Below are positions 1-9,745 of a stretch of 64,000 bases of DNA, piece by piece. Position 1 is the stretch's first letter, and each line of letters begins with the position of its first letter. Origin of the DNA: Candidatus Latescibacterota bacterium (GTDB lineage Bacteria; JAAXHH01); contig JAJEHX010000035.1 in NCBI GenBank assembly GCA_022823465.1, positions 35,866-99,865 on the forward strand. The letters are read 5' to 3'. The notes beneath the pieces were generated by a model that was not told the DNA's origin, searched no databases, and was given only the letters and a program-made list of their open reading frames with translations. Made by a program: the position numbers and the translations under genes.

Positions 1-445
1 GCACTTCGTGCGGGTTTTTTTCGGAAGAAGGGAGATTGGCGACCAGAAACTGCTGCCCGGTGCTGCCGTTCCGCGTGCCGTAGTCCGAAAAGGAGAACAT
101 GCGGCGACGGGCTTCCCGCTTGCGATAGTTGATGCACTTGTTGATCAGAATCCGGTAGAGCCAGGTCGAAAACCTGTACTGCGTGTTGAACCGTTCCAGC
201 GTTCGAAACACTTCGAAGAACGCGTCCTGAACGAGATCGCGCGCGTCATCGTGGCTCGCGAGCATCTGGTACGCCACGGAATACGCTTTCTCGCTGTAGC
301 GCCTCGTCATTTCGTCGAAGGCCCGGCCGTCTCCCGCTTTGGCCCGTTCCATCAACCCGCGTTCTTCCTCGCGCCGATCTTCGCCGGCGCCGCGCGCAGC
401 CGTTTTCGGCACCTCTACCGAATGCACTTGGTTCACGGCGTTCAT
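1..445 (-). CDS. ECF-type RNA polymerase sigma factor (3' end outside window)
   Basis: The minus strand reads an open frame from ATG at 445 to the window edge, about 148 residues, and the C-terminal part is missing. Residues 38-111 match sigma region 2: the -10 recognition helix has DLVQDAFFEVF (70-80), followed by STWLYRILINKCINYRKRE (93-111), the standard ECF/RpoE pattern. Region 4 would lie beyond the window. The start is supported by an AGGAGG ribosome site about 11 bases upstream. No membrane anti-sigma gene can be seen because it would be downstream. Family assignment is strong; the regulon is unknown. Confidence 0.9.
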   Translation of the reverse strand, partial: MNAVNQVHSVEVPKTAARGAGEDRREEERGLMERAKAGDGRAFDEMTRRYSEKAYSVAYQMLASHDDARDLVQDAFFEVFRTLERFNTQYRFSTWLYRILINKCINYRKREARRRMFSFSDYGTRNGSTGQQFLVANLPSSEKNPHEV

Positions 446-563
446 TCGGTTACAGTCCCTCCTGATCCTTTCCACCATATCCCGAAGTTAAACCCGTATA
501 CATCTTAACGACCTTTATCTTCACAATTCAGGTGGAGAAATGACCTGAAAACCGTTTCGAAGA

Positions 564-1529
564 CTACGTCAGGCTGATTTCATTGGATTTTCGATACATT
601 TCGAGCGCCTTGTCGATCTGTCTGTCTTTATCGTAGATCAAACCGAGATACCGGTATGCCTGGCCATTGTCCGGTTCATGACGAAGCAAGGTTTCGAAGT
701 GCTCGATCGCTTCCTCGTGTCTCTCGACGTGGCAGTACGCCTTGCCGAGTTCGAGGTGTACCTCGGGCTTCGTCCGGTCCGTTTCGAGCGCGCGCGTGAG
801 CATCCTGATCGCGGCGTCGTAGGATCCAATGGTGATGTAGAGGACGCCGAGGTGGTAACAGGCCTCGAAGGAAGGCGGTTCGAATTCCAGGGCGCGGAGC
901 AGGTCCGCCTTGGCCTCCTCGTACTGTCCCGTCGCGGCGAACAGCACCGCCCGGTTGACCAGCGTGTCCATATGGCCGGGATCGTTCTGCAGCGCGCGGT
1001 TGTATTGCTTCAGAGCGGTTTCCCGGTCTCCTGTACAAAAGAACATCTTGCCCAGGTTGCCTATGGCGGTGGTGTGCCCGGGATGCTGTTCGAGTACACG
1101 CCTGTACTGCTGAATCGCCTGTTCGAATTTGCCTTTGTCCGCGAGGATTTCCGCCCTGGACAGCATGGCGGAGGGGTCCTTGCGCATTTCATCGACCGGC
1201 CTGCTTGCCTGGACGGCCGGCTCCTCCTGAATAGGCGAAGCAGGACCCGGCGACTGTTGCGCAACGGTGTTCTTCAGCGTGCCGAAGGGGGTAAAATGCG
1301 GTACATCCCGGTCGCCGAGCGGCATATCCACGTTGGAGTTCAGATCGCGGGCCATGCGTGCTTTCCTGCTCTTCACGTTGAATGAGCCGAAATCGCGCAA
1401 CATGACCCGTTCGTCCCGGGACAAGGCCTCGGTGACTTCAGATAGGAACTCGTTCAGCACGGCGGAAACCCTGCGCCTGGACATCTGGGTTTTGGATGCC
1501 GCTTCTCTTGCCAACGCTTCTCTGTTCAT
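564..1529 (-). CDS. HU/IHF-like DNA-binding domain fused to TPR repeats
   Basis: A 321-residue protein from ATG at 1529; a longer upstream reading exists but its first 61 residues do not look protein-like. Residues 1-95 resemble an HU/IHF subunit (helices MNREALAREAASKTQMSRRR, then RDFGSFNVKSRKARMARD, the GSF...R.AR core of HU). After a Pro/Ala/Glu linker, residues from about 130 to the end form at least five tetratricopeptide repeats (for example AIQQYRRVLEQHPGHTTAIG). HU proteins bend DNA and TPRs bind proteins, so this may tether a protein complex to DNA; that role is inference. It lies on the same strand as the sigma factor, separated by about 120 bases. Confidence 0.75.
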   Translation of the reverse strand: MNREALAREAASKTQMSRRRVSAVLNEFLSEVTEALSRDERVMLRDFGSFNVKSRKARMARDLNSNVDMPLGDRDVPHFTPFGTLKNTVAQQSPGPASPIQEEPAVQASRPVDEMRKDPSAMLSRAEILADKGKFEQAIQQYRRVLEQHPGHTTAIGNLGKMFFCTGDRETALKQYNRALQNDPGHMDTLVNRAVLFAATGQYEEAKADLLRALEFEPPSFEACYHLGVLYITIGSYDAAIRMLTRALETDRTKPEVHLELGKAYCHVERHEEAIEHFETLLRHEPDNGQAYRYLGLIYDKDRQIDKALEMYRKSNEISLT

Positions 1530-1629
1530 GATGTTACGGAAAATCTGCCGGTTACAACCATATGTCAAGCAAGAATGAACGGGTTGTGCAATTACGGCTA
1601 TGTCTGCGCGGGCGATACAAGCACTGGCG

Positions 1630-2553
1630 TTACGTCGAAGAACGCGCGTCCGACTCCGCCAGGTAGGCCCGGTAGAGGGCTTCGATTTCCCCATGATCGA
1701 GCACGTCGTCAAGGACCAGGAATCCGTAACGGAGATGAAGACTGTCCGAAGCGTCGAGAATCAGGTCTTCCTCCATGAGCGGTCCCGTGCCGAGCAGGTT
1801 GCGGCGGGTGAACCAGTGTACCGGGTGGCGAAGGTTTCGCGGGTGGTCCATCATGACGACCATGCCTCCACCCGCGCCCGTCGCGGCGACCCACCGGTCC
1901 CGCGTCCGCATGATGGATTCATGCCCGCTGCGGCCGCTGCCGCTCGTATGAAACGCATCGGCAAACGGCGGCCCCATCCGCAGGACCATTCCACTGTACC
2001 GCGCGGCACGGGAGGCGCCTAGCGTGACTGCGCCCGCGATGGGTGTGATGACGGAGTCGATGAGCCAGAGGCAGCCCCGGACACCGGCCGTCTCAAGGAA
2101 TTCGAATCGACGTCTTTCCGTGATTACCGGGTGGTCTCCGCGGTCCAGCCAGGTGAGTCTTTCTTCAATGGCGGCGCCGTTTTCCAGATCCGATACCGAG
2201 GTGAATGCATCGTGGCGCTGTATGCCGTGGTTGTCCGGGACGGGTACGTACTTTCCTTGTTCGGGCAGGTACCAGGAACCACCCCAGAAGTTCGTGTCGT
2301 TGACGTGCACCCAGCCGAAAAACAACCCCGTGTGCCAGGTGTGGTCGTCGGGACGGTATTCGCTGATCAGGCTGCCGGAGGGCGTGTAAACCGGGTGAAA
2401 ACAAGGTTTGGGCGATTCGTCCCTCGGCAGCTGGCCGGTCGCGGCGTTGTACCGGCCCAGCAACTGGCGTTCCGCGTAGACTTCGAAGCCTTTCCCTTCG
2501 TTGACTTCGAGGCGAAGATGGCTTAGGTTTCTTTCGAATGCGTCTCTGCTCAT
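1630..2553 (-). CDS. DUF6807 (PmoA-like) family protein
   Basis: A 307-residue protein from ATG at 2553. It has features of the DUF6807 family, annotated in many genomes as PmoA-like although it is unrelated to methane oxidation: an N-terminal YAERQLLGRYN stretch, then HPVYTPSGSLISEYRPDDH and THHTG-type motifs (HTWHTGLFFGWVHVN), and a late YSGMVLRMGPP motif. The family is beta-rich and common near sugar-degradation genes; its biochemical function is not established. It is divergent from the TonB receptor gene, whose start lies 63 bases away, so the two may share a control region. Confidence 0.75.
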   Translation of the reverse strand: MSRDAFERNLSHLRLEVNEGKGFEVYAERQLLGRYNAATGQLPRDESPKPCFHPVYTPSGSLISEYRPDDHTWHTGLFFGWVHVNDTNFWGGSWYLPEQGKYVPVPDNHGIQRHDAFTSVSDLENGAAIEERLTWLDRGDHPVITERRRFEFLETAGVRGCLWLIDSVITPIAGAVTLGASRAARYSGMVLRMGPPFADAFHTSGSGRSGHESIMRTRDRWVAATGAGGGMVVMMDHPRNLRHPVHWFTRRNLLGTGPLMEEDLILDASDSLHLRYGFLVLDDVLDHGEIEALYRAYLAESDARSST

Positions 2554-2615
2554 GGCTGGTCCCGTTACGTGGTATATTCGAATCGACGAACCTGATGCAG
2601 GTCCGATCGGCAACT

Positions 2616-4847
2616 ATGAAGTTCAGCGCGGTACTGTTTTCCCTGCTGTTGATCCCCGCCTCGGCGCAGGCGGCCACAATAAGCGGATTCATTACGGATC
2701 GTTCAAGCGGCGAATTCCTGCTTTCCGCGAATGTGATTCTGAGCGGCACGTCCCTCGGCGCGTTGAGCAACGAAAACGGCTACTATGCGATTACCGGGAT
2801 ACCCTCGGGTTCCTACGTGCTCGTCGTGTCCTACGTCGGATACGAGACCTACCGGGACACGCTGAGTCTGGGCGCCGAAGCCTATCTTCGCAGGGACGTG
2901 GAACTCGTACCGACTGTACTGGTCGGCGAGGCGGCCGTGGTAGAGGCGGATAGAAACCGGGACGAACGGCTTGCGCAACCGGGTTTCGTCGCCCTTCAGG
3001 CCGCGGTGCTGAAGGAACTGCCCGCCATCGGAGAAACCGACCTGTTGCGCAGCCTTCAGCTGCTTCCGGGCATCCAGGCATCCTCGGACATCAGCAGCGG
3101 CCTGTACGTGCGGGGCGGCGGCCCCGACCAGACCCAGATCCTGCTCGACCAGATCCCCCTATACAACCCCTCCCACGCATTTGGCTTCTTTTCCATTTTC
3201 AATCCGGAAGCCATCAAGGACCTGCGGCTGCACAAGAGCGCCTATCCCGCCCCATACGGCGGGAACCTCGGCGCGGTGCTCGACGTGACGAACCGCGACG
3301 GAAACCGCAACGAACTCGGCGGTTCGGGCGGGGTCAGCCTCATATCGATGCGTACCATGCTTGAAGGCCCCCTGGGAAACGGGTCCTTCATGGTCTCGGG
3401 AAGGCGGACGTACCTGGAACCGATCCTGGCCTACATCCGAACCCGCGTAGAGGATATTCCCGGATACTATTTCTATGATATGAACGCGAAAATCAACCAG
3501 AATCTGTCCTACTCCGACAATCTGGTGCTGAGCGGATATTTCGGCCGGGACGACCTCAACCTCGAAACGGGCGAGGACAACTTCTTCAACGTGCGCTGGG
3601 GGAACTCGGCCGTGACCGGCAAGTGGACGCACCTGTTCTCGCCGACGCTCTTCGGCAATTTCGTCGTATCGGGCAGCGACTACGCGAGCCGGCTTTCGGC
3701 CGATTTCGACGGAACGGAGGTGCTGTCCAGGAACAGCATTCGAGACATCAGCGTCAAGGGCGATCTGGATTACGTCGCCGATGGCGAACACGCGATAAAG
3801 GGCGGATTCCGCGCAACGCGATACCGCTTCAGATTCAAGAGAAGCTTCAACCAGGATGACCAGCTCGACCTCAGACTGAGGCCCTACGTGATTTCGGCAT
3901 ATGCCCAGGACCAGTGGCAGGCATGGCCTTCGACTTCGATTCGTCTGGGCCTGCGCGCGAACTACTACAGCGAACGGGAAAAGATCGACCTGGAACCACG
4001 GATCTCCTTCAGCCACAGGCTCTCTGACGGATTGCGGCTGAAGGCGGGCGGCGGGCGGTACCACCAGTACCTGCAACTGATTACGACAGAGGGGTTCAGC
4101 GGAGGCGATTTCTGGGTGCCGCTCGACGGCAGCGTGACCCCTGGACAGGCCTGGCATTTCGTCCTGGGTACAAGCTGGGATCCGTCGCCGGGCTACCGGC
4201 TCTCGCTCGAATCCTACTACCAGAGGCTGGGCAACCTGGTGGTCGTCGACAACACGCGGGCGGTAGGCAGCGATGAAACCCGGTCGGAGGACGTGTTCAT
4301 CACGGGGGGCCGGGGCTACGCCACGGGCATGGAGGCGTTCGTGGAGCGTTTGTCGGGCAGACTGACCGGTTGGATCGGCTATACGCTCGGCTGGACGCGC
4401 CGGCGATTCCCGGAACTGAACCAGGGGGCCTGGTATCCTCCGAAGTACGACCGCCGCCACGATCTCGTGGTTTCGGCGAACTACCGGACAGGCCGCTGGT
4501 CATTCGGCTGCAACGTAATCTTCGCTACCGGACAGGCCTTCACGCCCGCCTCCGCCCGGTACGAGCTGCGGGAATCGGCGCGAACCGGCGCGCGGGAGGA
4601 CTATTTCCTGCCCACCGGCCGCAATACCGCGCGCCTGCTCCCATACCACAGGATGGACCTGAGCGTCAAGCAGGATTTCCGCTTTTTCGGCAGAAACCTG
4701 CAGTGGTATCTGCAGGTGTTTAACGCCTACAATCATCGGAACGAGTGGTTTGTCCAGTATGACACGGAGGATGACCGGATTACCACCGCGGAAGTGGTGA
4801 AGATGCTGCCTATCGTGCCCACGATCGGGCTGAACTACGATTTTTGA
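2616..4847 (+). CDS. SusC-like TonB-dependent receptor with carboxypeptidase-regulatory domain
   Basis: A 743-residue outer-membrane receptor. The start at 2616 opens with a signal peptide (MKFSAVLFSLLLIPASAQA). Residues about 20-95 form a CarboxypepD_reg-like beta sandwich (ISGFITDRSSGE...NGYYAI..IPSGSY), followed by a plug domain with LYVRGGGPDQTQILLDQIPL and then a long beta-barrel. The protein ends in an aromatic residue (IGLNYDF), as outer-membrane barrels do for BAM recognition. It imports an unknown ligand using TonB energy. The next gene overlaps or abuts its stop and encodes a lipoprotein likely to act with it. Confidence 0.9.
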   Translation: MKFSAVLFSLLLIPASAQAATISGFITDRSSGEFLLSANVILSGTSLGALSNENGYYAITGIPSGSYVLVVSYVGYETYRDTLSLGAEAYLRRDVELVPTVLVGEAAVVEADRNRDERLAQPGFVALQAAVLKELPAIGETDLLRSLQLLPGIQASSDISSGLYVRGGGPDQTQILLDQIPLYNPSHAFGFFSIFNPEAIKDLRLHKSAYPAPYGGNLGAVLDVTNRDGNRNELGGSGGVSLISMRTMLEGPLGNGSFMVSGRRTYLEPILAYIRTRVEDIPGYYFYDMNAKINQNLSYSDNLVLSGYFGRDDLNLETGEDNFFNVRWGNSAVTGKWTHLFSPTLFGNFVVSGSDYASRLSADFDGTEVLSRNSIRDISVKGDLDYVADGEHAIKGGFRATRYRFRFKRSFNQDDQLDLRLRPYVISAYAQDQWQAWPSTSIRLGLRANYYSEREKIDLEPRISFSHRLSDGLRLKAGGGRYHQYLQLITTEGFSGGDFWVPLDGSVTPGQAWHFVLGTSWDPSPGYRLSLESYYQRLGNLVVVDNTRAVGSDETRSEDVFITGGRGYATGMEAFVERLSGRLTGWIGYTLGWTRRRFPELNQGAWYPPKYDRRHDLVVSANYRTGRWSFGCNVIFATGQAFTPASARYELRESARTGAREDYFLPTGRNTARLLPYHRMDLSVKQDFRFFGRNLQWYLQVFNAYNHRNEWFVQYDTEDDRITTAEVVKMLPIVPTIGLNYDF

Positions 4848-4849
4848 CC

Positions 4850-5785
4850 ATGAACGACAGGACCATGAACGACAAGATCATGAACGACGAGTTGAATGAC
4901 AAGAAGGGGAACACCCGCCTCATCCCGCTGGCTTTAGCGGTCGCCATACTGGCCGGTCTCGCCACCCATCCGGGTTGTTCCTCAGAACGGGATCCCGCGA
5001 CGCTCTTCGGCCCGGCCGAGCGCGTAACCATCGTCGTGGACGCCGTACTGTACGTCGATCGTACCCTGCCGGAGATCATCGTCACCAGGACCCGCGCCGC
5101 GAATATCGCCTTCGCCGAAGAAGCTGCCGCGGTGAACGATGCCGAAGTCACCGTGCTCCAAGGGCTTGCGGAGTACCGGTACGAAAGCGTCGGTCACCTG
5201 GGCCGATATCTTCCGCCGCCGGGATCGCCGAAAGTACGGCCCAACACGGAATACCGGATTCGCGTCCGCGCCCTGGACAGGGAGGTTAGCGGCGTCACAG
5301 TAACGCCAGGGCGCATTTCACTCGATGAGATCGCCATCGTCGAAGAGACGTCCATGGAAGTCATCAGACGCTTCGAGCCCGAATCCACCCGACGGAACCA
5401 GGTGGTGTACAGGGAGGGGCTCATCGAGATCCGGTTCGATCCCCTCGACGTGGAGGCGTACCAGGTAGTGGTGCTGGAAGGCGATCAGGACGACGAGGGC
5501 GGATCGCCCCCGCTGGAAGCGCGAGACGGCCGCCTGCTGCTGCCCTGGTTTGCCATTGGCTCCTCCGGAGAACACCAGGTCGAGGTATATGCCCTCGACC
5601 GGAACCTCTTCGATTTCCTTCGAAGCGTGGAGGCGTCGGGACAGAACGCCTTCGGGTTCGGCAGCCTGGCGGGCGATACCTTCGAACGCCCGGTTTTCAA
5701 TCTCGACGGCGGAATCGGCGTATTCGGTTCGGCCTCCGTGGATACGTTCGGTTTCGTCGTCCTTCCGGAAGACCGAAGCGGCTAA
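4850..5785 (+). CDS. DUF4249-like lipoprotein, partner of the TonB receptor
   Basis: About 311 residues from ATG at 4850 (a TTG at 4844 is also in frame). After a charged start of three near-identical five-codon repeats there is a hydrophobic segment (LIPLALAVAILAGLATHPGC) ending at a cysteine that could be lipidated; the lipobox is imperfect (HPGC). The body, with EVSGVTVTPGR and RIRVRALDREV patterns, looks like the Ig-like domains of DUF4249, a family that sits beside TonB receptors in Bacteroidota and relatives. Its stop-start junction with the receptor suggests one transcript. The ligand is unknown. Confidence 0.7.
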   Translation: MNDRTMNDKIMNDELNDKKGNTRLIPLALAVAILAGLATHPGCSSERDPATLFGPAERVTIVVDAVLYVDRTLPEIIVTRTRAANIAFAEEAAAVNDAEVTVLQGLAEYRYESVGHLGRYLPPPGSPKVRPNTEYRIRVRALDREVSGVTVTPGRISLDEIAIVEETSMEVIRRFEPESTRRNQVVYREGLIEIRFDPLDVEAYQVVVLEGDQDDEGGSPPLEARDGRLLLPWFAIGSSGEHQVEVYALDRNLFDFLRSVEASGQNAFGFGSLAGDTFERPVFNLDGGIGVFGSASVDTFGFVVLPEDRSG

Positions 5786-5902
5786 GCGCGCGGTTCGGAC
5801 TTCCGGCTGGACCGTTGTTTTGACAACGCTTTATTCTGCGCCTATCTTCTGGATGCGCAATACTATCCGGTCCGCCGGCATTACCGTGAATCGTGTGGCT
5901 TC

Positions 5903-8794
5903 ATGTCCCTTCGCTCATCAAACTCCGTTCCCACCCTCGACGCTTCGTCCTTTCCACGTTCTTTTTTCGCGATCCAACCCGAAACGCATGCCGGACCGGA
6001 CCCCGATACGTTTGCCGTGGTGCCCGTACTGCGGGGCGAAGTCCAGGAAGCAAAGGCCGGCCTCGATCTGGCAGGGATTCGGGACCTGGTCCGGTCCCGT
6101 GCGGACGGCACCTTTTTCGCGGTCTATGGCCCGCGCGACGACCTTGCCGAGCAGCTCTGGGCCACACAACTCTGGCAGATCGCGGCCGGGATCGAATCGT
6201 TCCTGCTGGACGTACGCCTGCTCGCGCGGATCCTTCTGCCCGGACTGAGCGACTACGAACTGGATACGGTCGCGAAACGCGTCGTCCCGGCGTTTTCACA
6301 GGGCCGGGACGCGGGCGGCGCGGGGCCTGCGACGGCGCAGGTCTGCCTGGCGCTTCTCGATGCCCTTGCGAACCTGGACCCGGACACGTTGTCGACGCTT
6401 GTCCGGCTGTCGGAGGGCGGGGGGACTGGAATAGAGCGGGTATTCGCCGAGATCGGGCTGTCGCCGGCGGCGATGCAGCGGTCCGCATGGCCCGCATGGC
6501 CCGTACGGCCCGCGCCCTCCGGGCAGTCCGACCGGCGGGCACAGGACAGCCACCTTAACGCGTCCTTCGAACCCGGGTCGCATACCATCGGGGACGCGGT
6601 ATGCGACCCGGGTGAAGATTTCGATCATCCGAACCTGCTCGATCCGGCCGAGCTGGCCAGCCTGTTCGATTCCGGCGGGCGCTTTGAAAGCCGCATGGCG
6701 GATTACGAGCAACGGCCGCAACAGGCGTCCATGGCCCGGGGGGTAGTCCAGGCGTTCAACGACGGCGAAGTTCTGCTTGTCGAAGCAGGCACGGGCACGG
6801 GAAAATCGCTCGCCTACCTGGCGCCGGCCCTGCTGTGGGCCGTGCGGAACGATCTGCGCGTGATCGTATCCACCAACACGAGGAATCTCCAGGAACAGTT
6901 GTTTTACAAGGACCTGCCGTTCCTGCTGGAAAACCTTGGGCTGCCCTTCAGCGCCACCCTGCTCAAGGGCCGGTCGAACTACCTGTGCCTGGACCGCTGG
7001 CGCCAGGTCACCCGGCGGCCCGAGGATCATCTGACCCCGGAAGAACGGGAGGCCGCGATCCCCCTGGTGGTCTGGGCGCGGGAAACGAATACGGGGGACC
7101 TTGCCGAACACGCGGGATTCAACACGGGAGCGAACCGCGGATTGTGGGAGAAAATCAACGGGGAAGGCAGCGCCTGTCCCCGGTGCGTCTTCAAGGAGGA
7201 GTGCTTCGTAAACCGGGTGAGGGCGGCCGCGCTATCGTCCCATGTCGTCATTGTCAACCATGCGCTCCTGTTTTCCGATCTGGAGGCAGATCACGCCGTG
7301 CTGTCCAGGTACAACCATCTTATTATCGACGAAGCCCACAACCTGGAACGGGCGGCCGTGCAACACCTGACCCTGGAAGTCGGGGGCTGGCGCATGCGCA
7401 ATACGCTGCGCAGGCTGTACTCCGCCGAACTCGGCGGCACCGGATTGCTGGCCGGACTGGACAGGCTGGCCAGCCGAGCCGCGGACAACCAGGAATGGAA
7501 GACCACGCTGGCTTCCGGCACCCGCATGGCCATCGACCGGCTTCTTGAGGTGAACGGGGATATCGAGGCGTTCTTCCGTGTTGCCGGTGAAGCGGCGCAG
7601 GACCAATCCTCCGGCCGGCCGGGCCTGAAGGCCAAGCTCAGGTACCGGTCCGACGACGACTGCGCCAGGATCCTCAGGTCATCTGCGCCGGACCTCATCG
7701 GCAGCTGCGCGAGACTGCGCGAGGCCCTCGGTATCCTGCACGAGACGCTGGGAAGCGTCCCCGATTCCTGGCTCGAGGACCGCGAAACCCGCATGGATGC
7801 GATTCAGGCCGCCATGGATTTCTGCCGGGAAACGGAAGAGCGCCTTTTTCTGCTCACCGAAGCGGAGGACGCGGACCGGGTCTACTGGGTGGAAGCCTCG
7901 CGCAGTGATGCCCTGTCCTGCGTCCTGACGGGCGCTCCGCTCAGCGTGGCGGACCGGCTGCACGACGATCTCTTCAGCCAGATGCGAACCGTCGTGCTCA
8001 CGTCCGCGACGCTGGCGGTCGGCGAGCGGTTCGACTATCATATCGGAAGACTGGGGCTCGACCGGATCCCGGAAGGACGCATGCAGGTCCAGGGTATCGG
8101 TTCGCCCTTCGACTACGAGGACCAGGTATTGATCGGCGTACCCTCGACCTTTCCATCTCCCCGTTCCGGAGCTTTTCAGGGGGCGATCAGCCGGCTCATC
8201 CTGGACCTGGTCGTCGCCACAAGGCGCAGTACGCTGGTCCTGTTCACCTCCTACAGCCAGCTGAACAGAACCTTCCAGGACATCGAATCGCCCCTGGCGG
8301 AGCACGGAGTCGTCGTATTGGCGCAGGGGGCATCGGGACCGCGGACCACCTTGCTGGACCGTTTCAGACGGACCGACGCCGCCGTACTGCTGGGCACCGA
8401 CAGCTTCTGGGAAGGGGTCGATGTGCCCGGCAAGGCGCTCGAAGTGGTCATATTGGTCAAACTGCCCTTCGCCGTACCGACCGAACCGCTGGTACAGGCC
8501 CGGGCGGAGCGGCTGGAAGAAGCCGGCCGCAACAGTTTTCTGGAATACCAGGTGCCGGAGGCGGTCATCAGGTTCAGGCAGGGCTTCGGTCGGCTGATCC
8601 GGTCGACCCGTGACTATGGGGTCGTTACGATACTGGACCAGCGTGTGATCAGCACGGCATACGGACACGAGTTTCTGCATGCCCTACCCGCGAGATCGGA
8701 GATCTTCCCCGATGCCGACGCGCTGGTGGAAGGGGTGTCCTACTGGTTCCGGGCACGGGATAAACGGAAGACCGGCGGGCATCCCGCCCTATGA
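5903..8794 (+). CDS. dinG: DinG-type ATP-dependent DNA helicase (XPD-like) with degenerate N-terminal domain
   Basis: 963 residues. Walker A EAGTGTGKS is at 294-302, the DEAH box (IIDEAHNLE) near 476, and motif VI (QGFGRLIRS) near 892. Four cysteines, one at about 361 and a CPRC...C cluster near 425-433, match the iron-sulfur domain of XPD/DinG helicases, which unwind DNA 5' to 3'. The first 220 residues contain LARILLPGLSDYELDTVAKR, a stretch typical of the DnaQ-like exonuclease domain of Gram-positive DinG, but no DxE motif precedes it, so the domain is probably a non-catalytic relic. A Trp/Pro/Arg-rich repeat (AWPAWPVRPAP) follows it. Confidence 0.9.
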   Translation: MSLRSSNSVPTLDASSFPRSFFAIQPETHAGPDPDTFAVVPVLRGEVQEAKAGLDLAGIRDLVRSRADGTFFAVYGPRDDLAEQLWATQLWQIAAGIESFLLDVRLLARILLPGLSDYELDTVAKRVVPAFSQGRDAGGAGPATAQVCLALLDALANLDPDTLSTLVRLSEGGGTGIERVFAEIGLSPAAMQRSAWPAWPVRPAPSGQSDRRAQDSHLNASFEPGSHTIGDAVCDPGEDFDHPNLLDPAELASLFDSGGRFESRMADYEQRPQQASMARGVVQAFNDGEVLLVEAGTGTGKSLAYLAPALLWAVRNDLRVIVSTNTRNLQEQLFYKDLPFLLENLGLPFSATLLKGRSNYLCLDRWRQVTRRPEDHLTPEEREAAIPLVVWARETNTGDLAEHAGFNTGANRGLWEKINGEGSACPRCVFKEECFVNRVRAAALSSHVVIVNHALLFSDLEADHAVLSRYNHLIIDEAHNLERAAVQHLTLEVGGWRMRNTLRRLYSAELGGTGLLAGLDRLASRAADNQEWKTTLASGTRMAIDRLLEVNGDIEAFFRVAGEAAQDQSSGRPGLKAKLRYRSDDDCARILRSSAPDLIGSCARLREALGILHETLGSVPDSWLEDRETRMDAIQAAMDFCRETEERLFLLTEAEDADRVYWVEASRSDALSCVLTGAPLSVADRLHDDLFSQMRTVVLTSATLAVGERFDYHIGRLGLDRIPEGRMQVQGIGSPFDYEDQVLIGVPSTFPSPRSGAFQGAISRLILDLVVATRRSTLVLFTSYSQLNRTFQDIESPLAEHGVVVLAQGASGPRTTLLDRFRRTDAAVLLGTDSFWEGVDVPGKALEVVILVKLPFAVPTEPLVQARAERLEEAGRNSFLEYQVPEAVIRFRQGFGRLIRSTRDYGVVTILDQRVISTAYGHEFLHALPARSEIFPDADALVEGVSYWFRARDKRKTGGHPAL

Positions 8795-8878
8795 AGACCG
8801 GCGGAAATCCGCCCTGTCATGATCGATGATCTTTGATTCACGGGAAGGCGATATTTGGATCAGAGGAATGCACAGTCC

Positions 8879-9745
8879 ATGTCGGTGATCGGCTCCGTTG
8901 CCGCCTTTGGCCGGATGATCAAGCTCTCGCACAGCGTCTTCGCCCTGCCCTTCGCGCTGGCCGGCGCCGCGCTGGCCGCCAGGAGCGACGGGATCGAATG
9001 GCAGCAGGTGGCCTGGATCGTCATCGCCATGGTGTCCGCGCGAAGCGCGGCCATGGGATTCAACCGGCTCGCCGACCGGGAGATGGACGCAAAGAATCCC
9101 CGCACGAGGGACCGCGCGCTGCCGAGGGGGTGGATCACGCCCCGCGCCGTCGCCGTCATCGTGGCGGCCTGCTGCGCGCTCTTCGTCTTTTCCGCCTACC
9201 AGCTCAATCCCCTGTGCCTGATGCTGTCGCCCCTCGCCTTGCTGGTGATCCTGTCGTACTCCTTTTTCAAGCGATTCACCTGGGCCACCCACCTGGTCCT
9301 GGGCCTTGCCCTCGGCATTGCGCCCGTGGGGGCGTGGATCGCCGTGACCGGCACCTTCGACGCGGCGCCGCTCTGGCTCTCCGCGGCCGTGTTGACCTGG
9401 GTGGCGGGATTTGATATTATATACGCCTGCCAGGACTATGCATTCGACGTGTCGCATGGCGTGCATTCGATACCCCGGCGCCTGGGGGTCCGGTCTGCAC
9501 TGCTGGCGTCCCGCCTGCTCCACGGGGCCACCGTCCTGGCCCTGCTGGCCGTCTACCAGGTTTTCGAACTGCATACGCTTTATCTTTGCGGCACGGCCCT
9601 GGTCGCTGTGATCCTGGTATACGAACATCTGCTCGTCAAAGCGGACGACCTTTCGAAAATCGATGCCGCATTCTTCAATGCGAACGGTCTCGTCAGCGTC
9701 GTCTATTTCGCGTTTGTGCTGGGCGATATCCTGTGGCCGATATGA
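8879..9745 (+). CDS. mqnP: UbiA-family prenyltransferase, MqnP-like
   Basis: 288 residues from ATG at 8879 (a TTG at 8855 would add eight residues). An integral membrane UbiA superfamily prenyltransferase with both Asp-rich motifs: NRLADREMDAKNPRT and DIIYACQDYAFD. These bind the Mg-diphosphate of the polyprenyl donor. The FALPFA segment after the first helix and the adjacent menG and ubiX genes favour the futalosine-pathway enzyme MqnP over UbiA of ubiquinone synthesis. Its stop overlaps the menG start by four bases (ATGA), so translation is probably coupled. MqnP versus another UbiA subgroup is an inference from context. Confidence 0.85.
   Translation: MSVIGSVAAFGRMIKLSHSVFALPFALAGAALAARSDGIEWQQVAWIVIAMVSARSAAMGFNRLADREMDAKNPRTRDRALPRGWITPRAVAVIVAACCALFVFSAYQLNPLCLMLSPLALLVILSYSFFKRFTWATHLVLGLALGIAPVGAWIAVTGTFDAAPLWLSAAVLTWVAGFDIIYACQDYAFDVSHGVHSIPRRLGVRSALLASRLLHGATVLALLAVYQVFELHTLYLCGTALVAVILVYEHLLVKADDLSKIDAAFFNANGLVSVVYFAFVLGDILWPI

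Noticed and set aside
8..508. A plus-strand 166-codon frame at the window start
   Set aside because: The opposite strand encodes a clear sigma factor over the same bases.
3159..4460. A 433-codon antisense frame within the TonB receptor gene
   Set aside because: No start signal and no domain pattern; the receptor frame is unambiguous.
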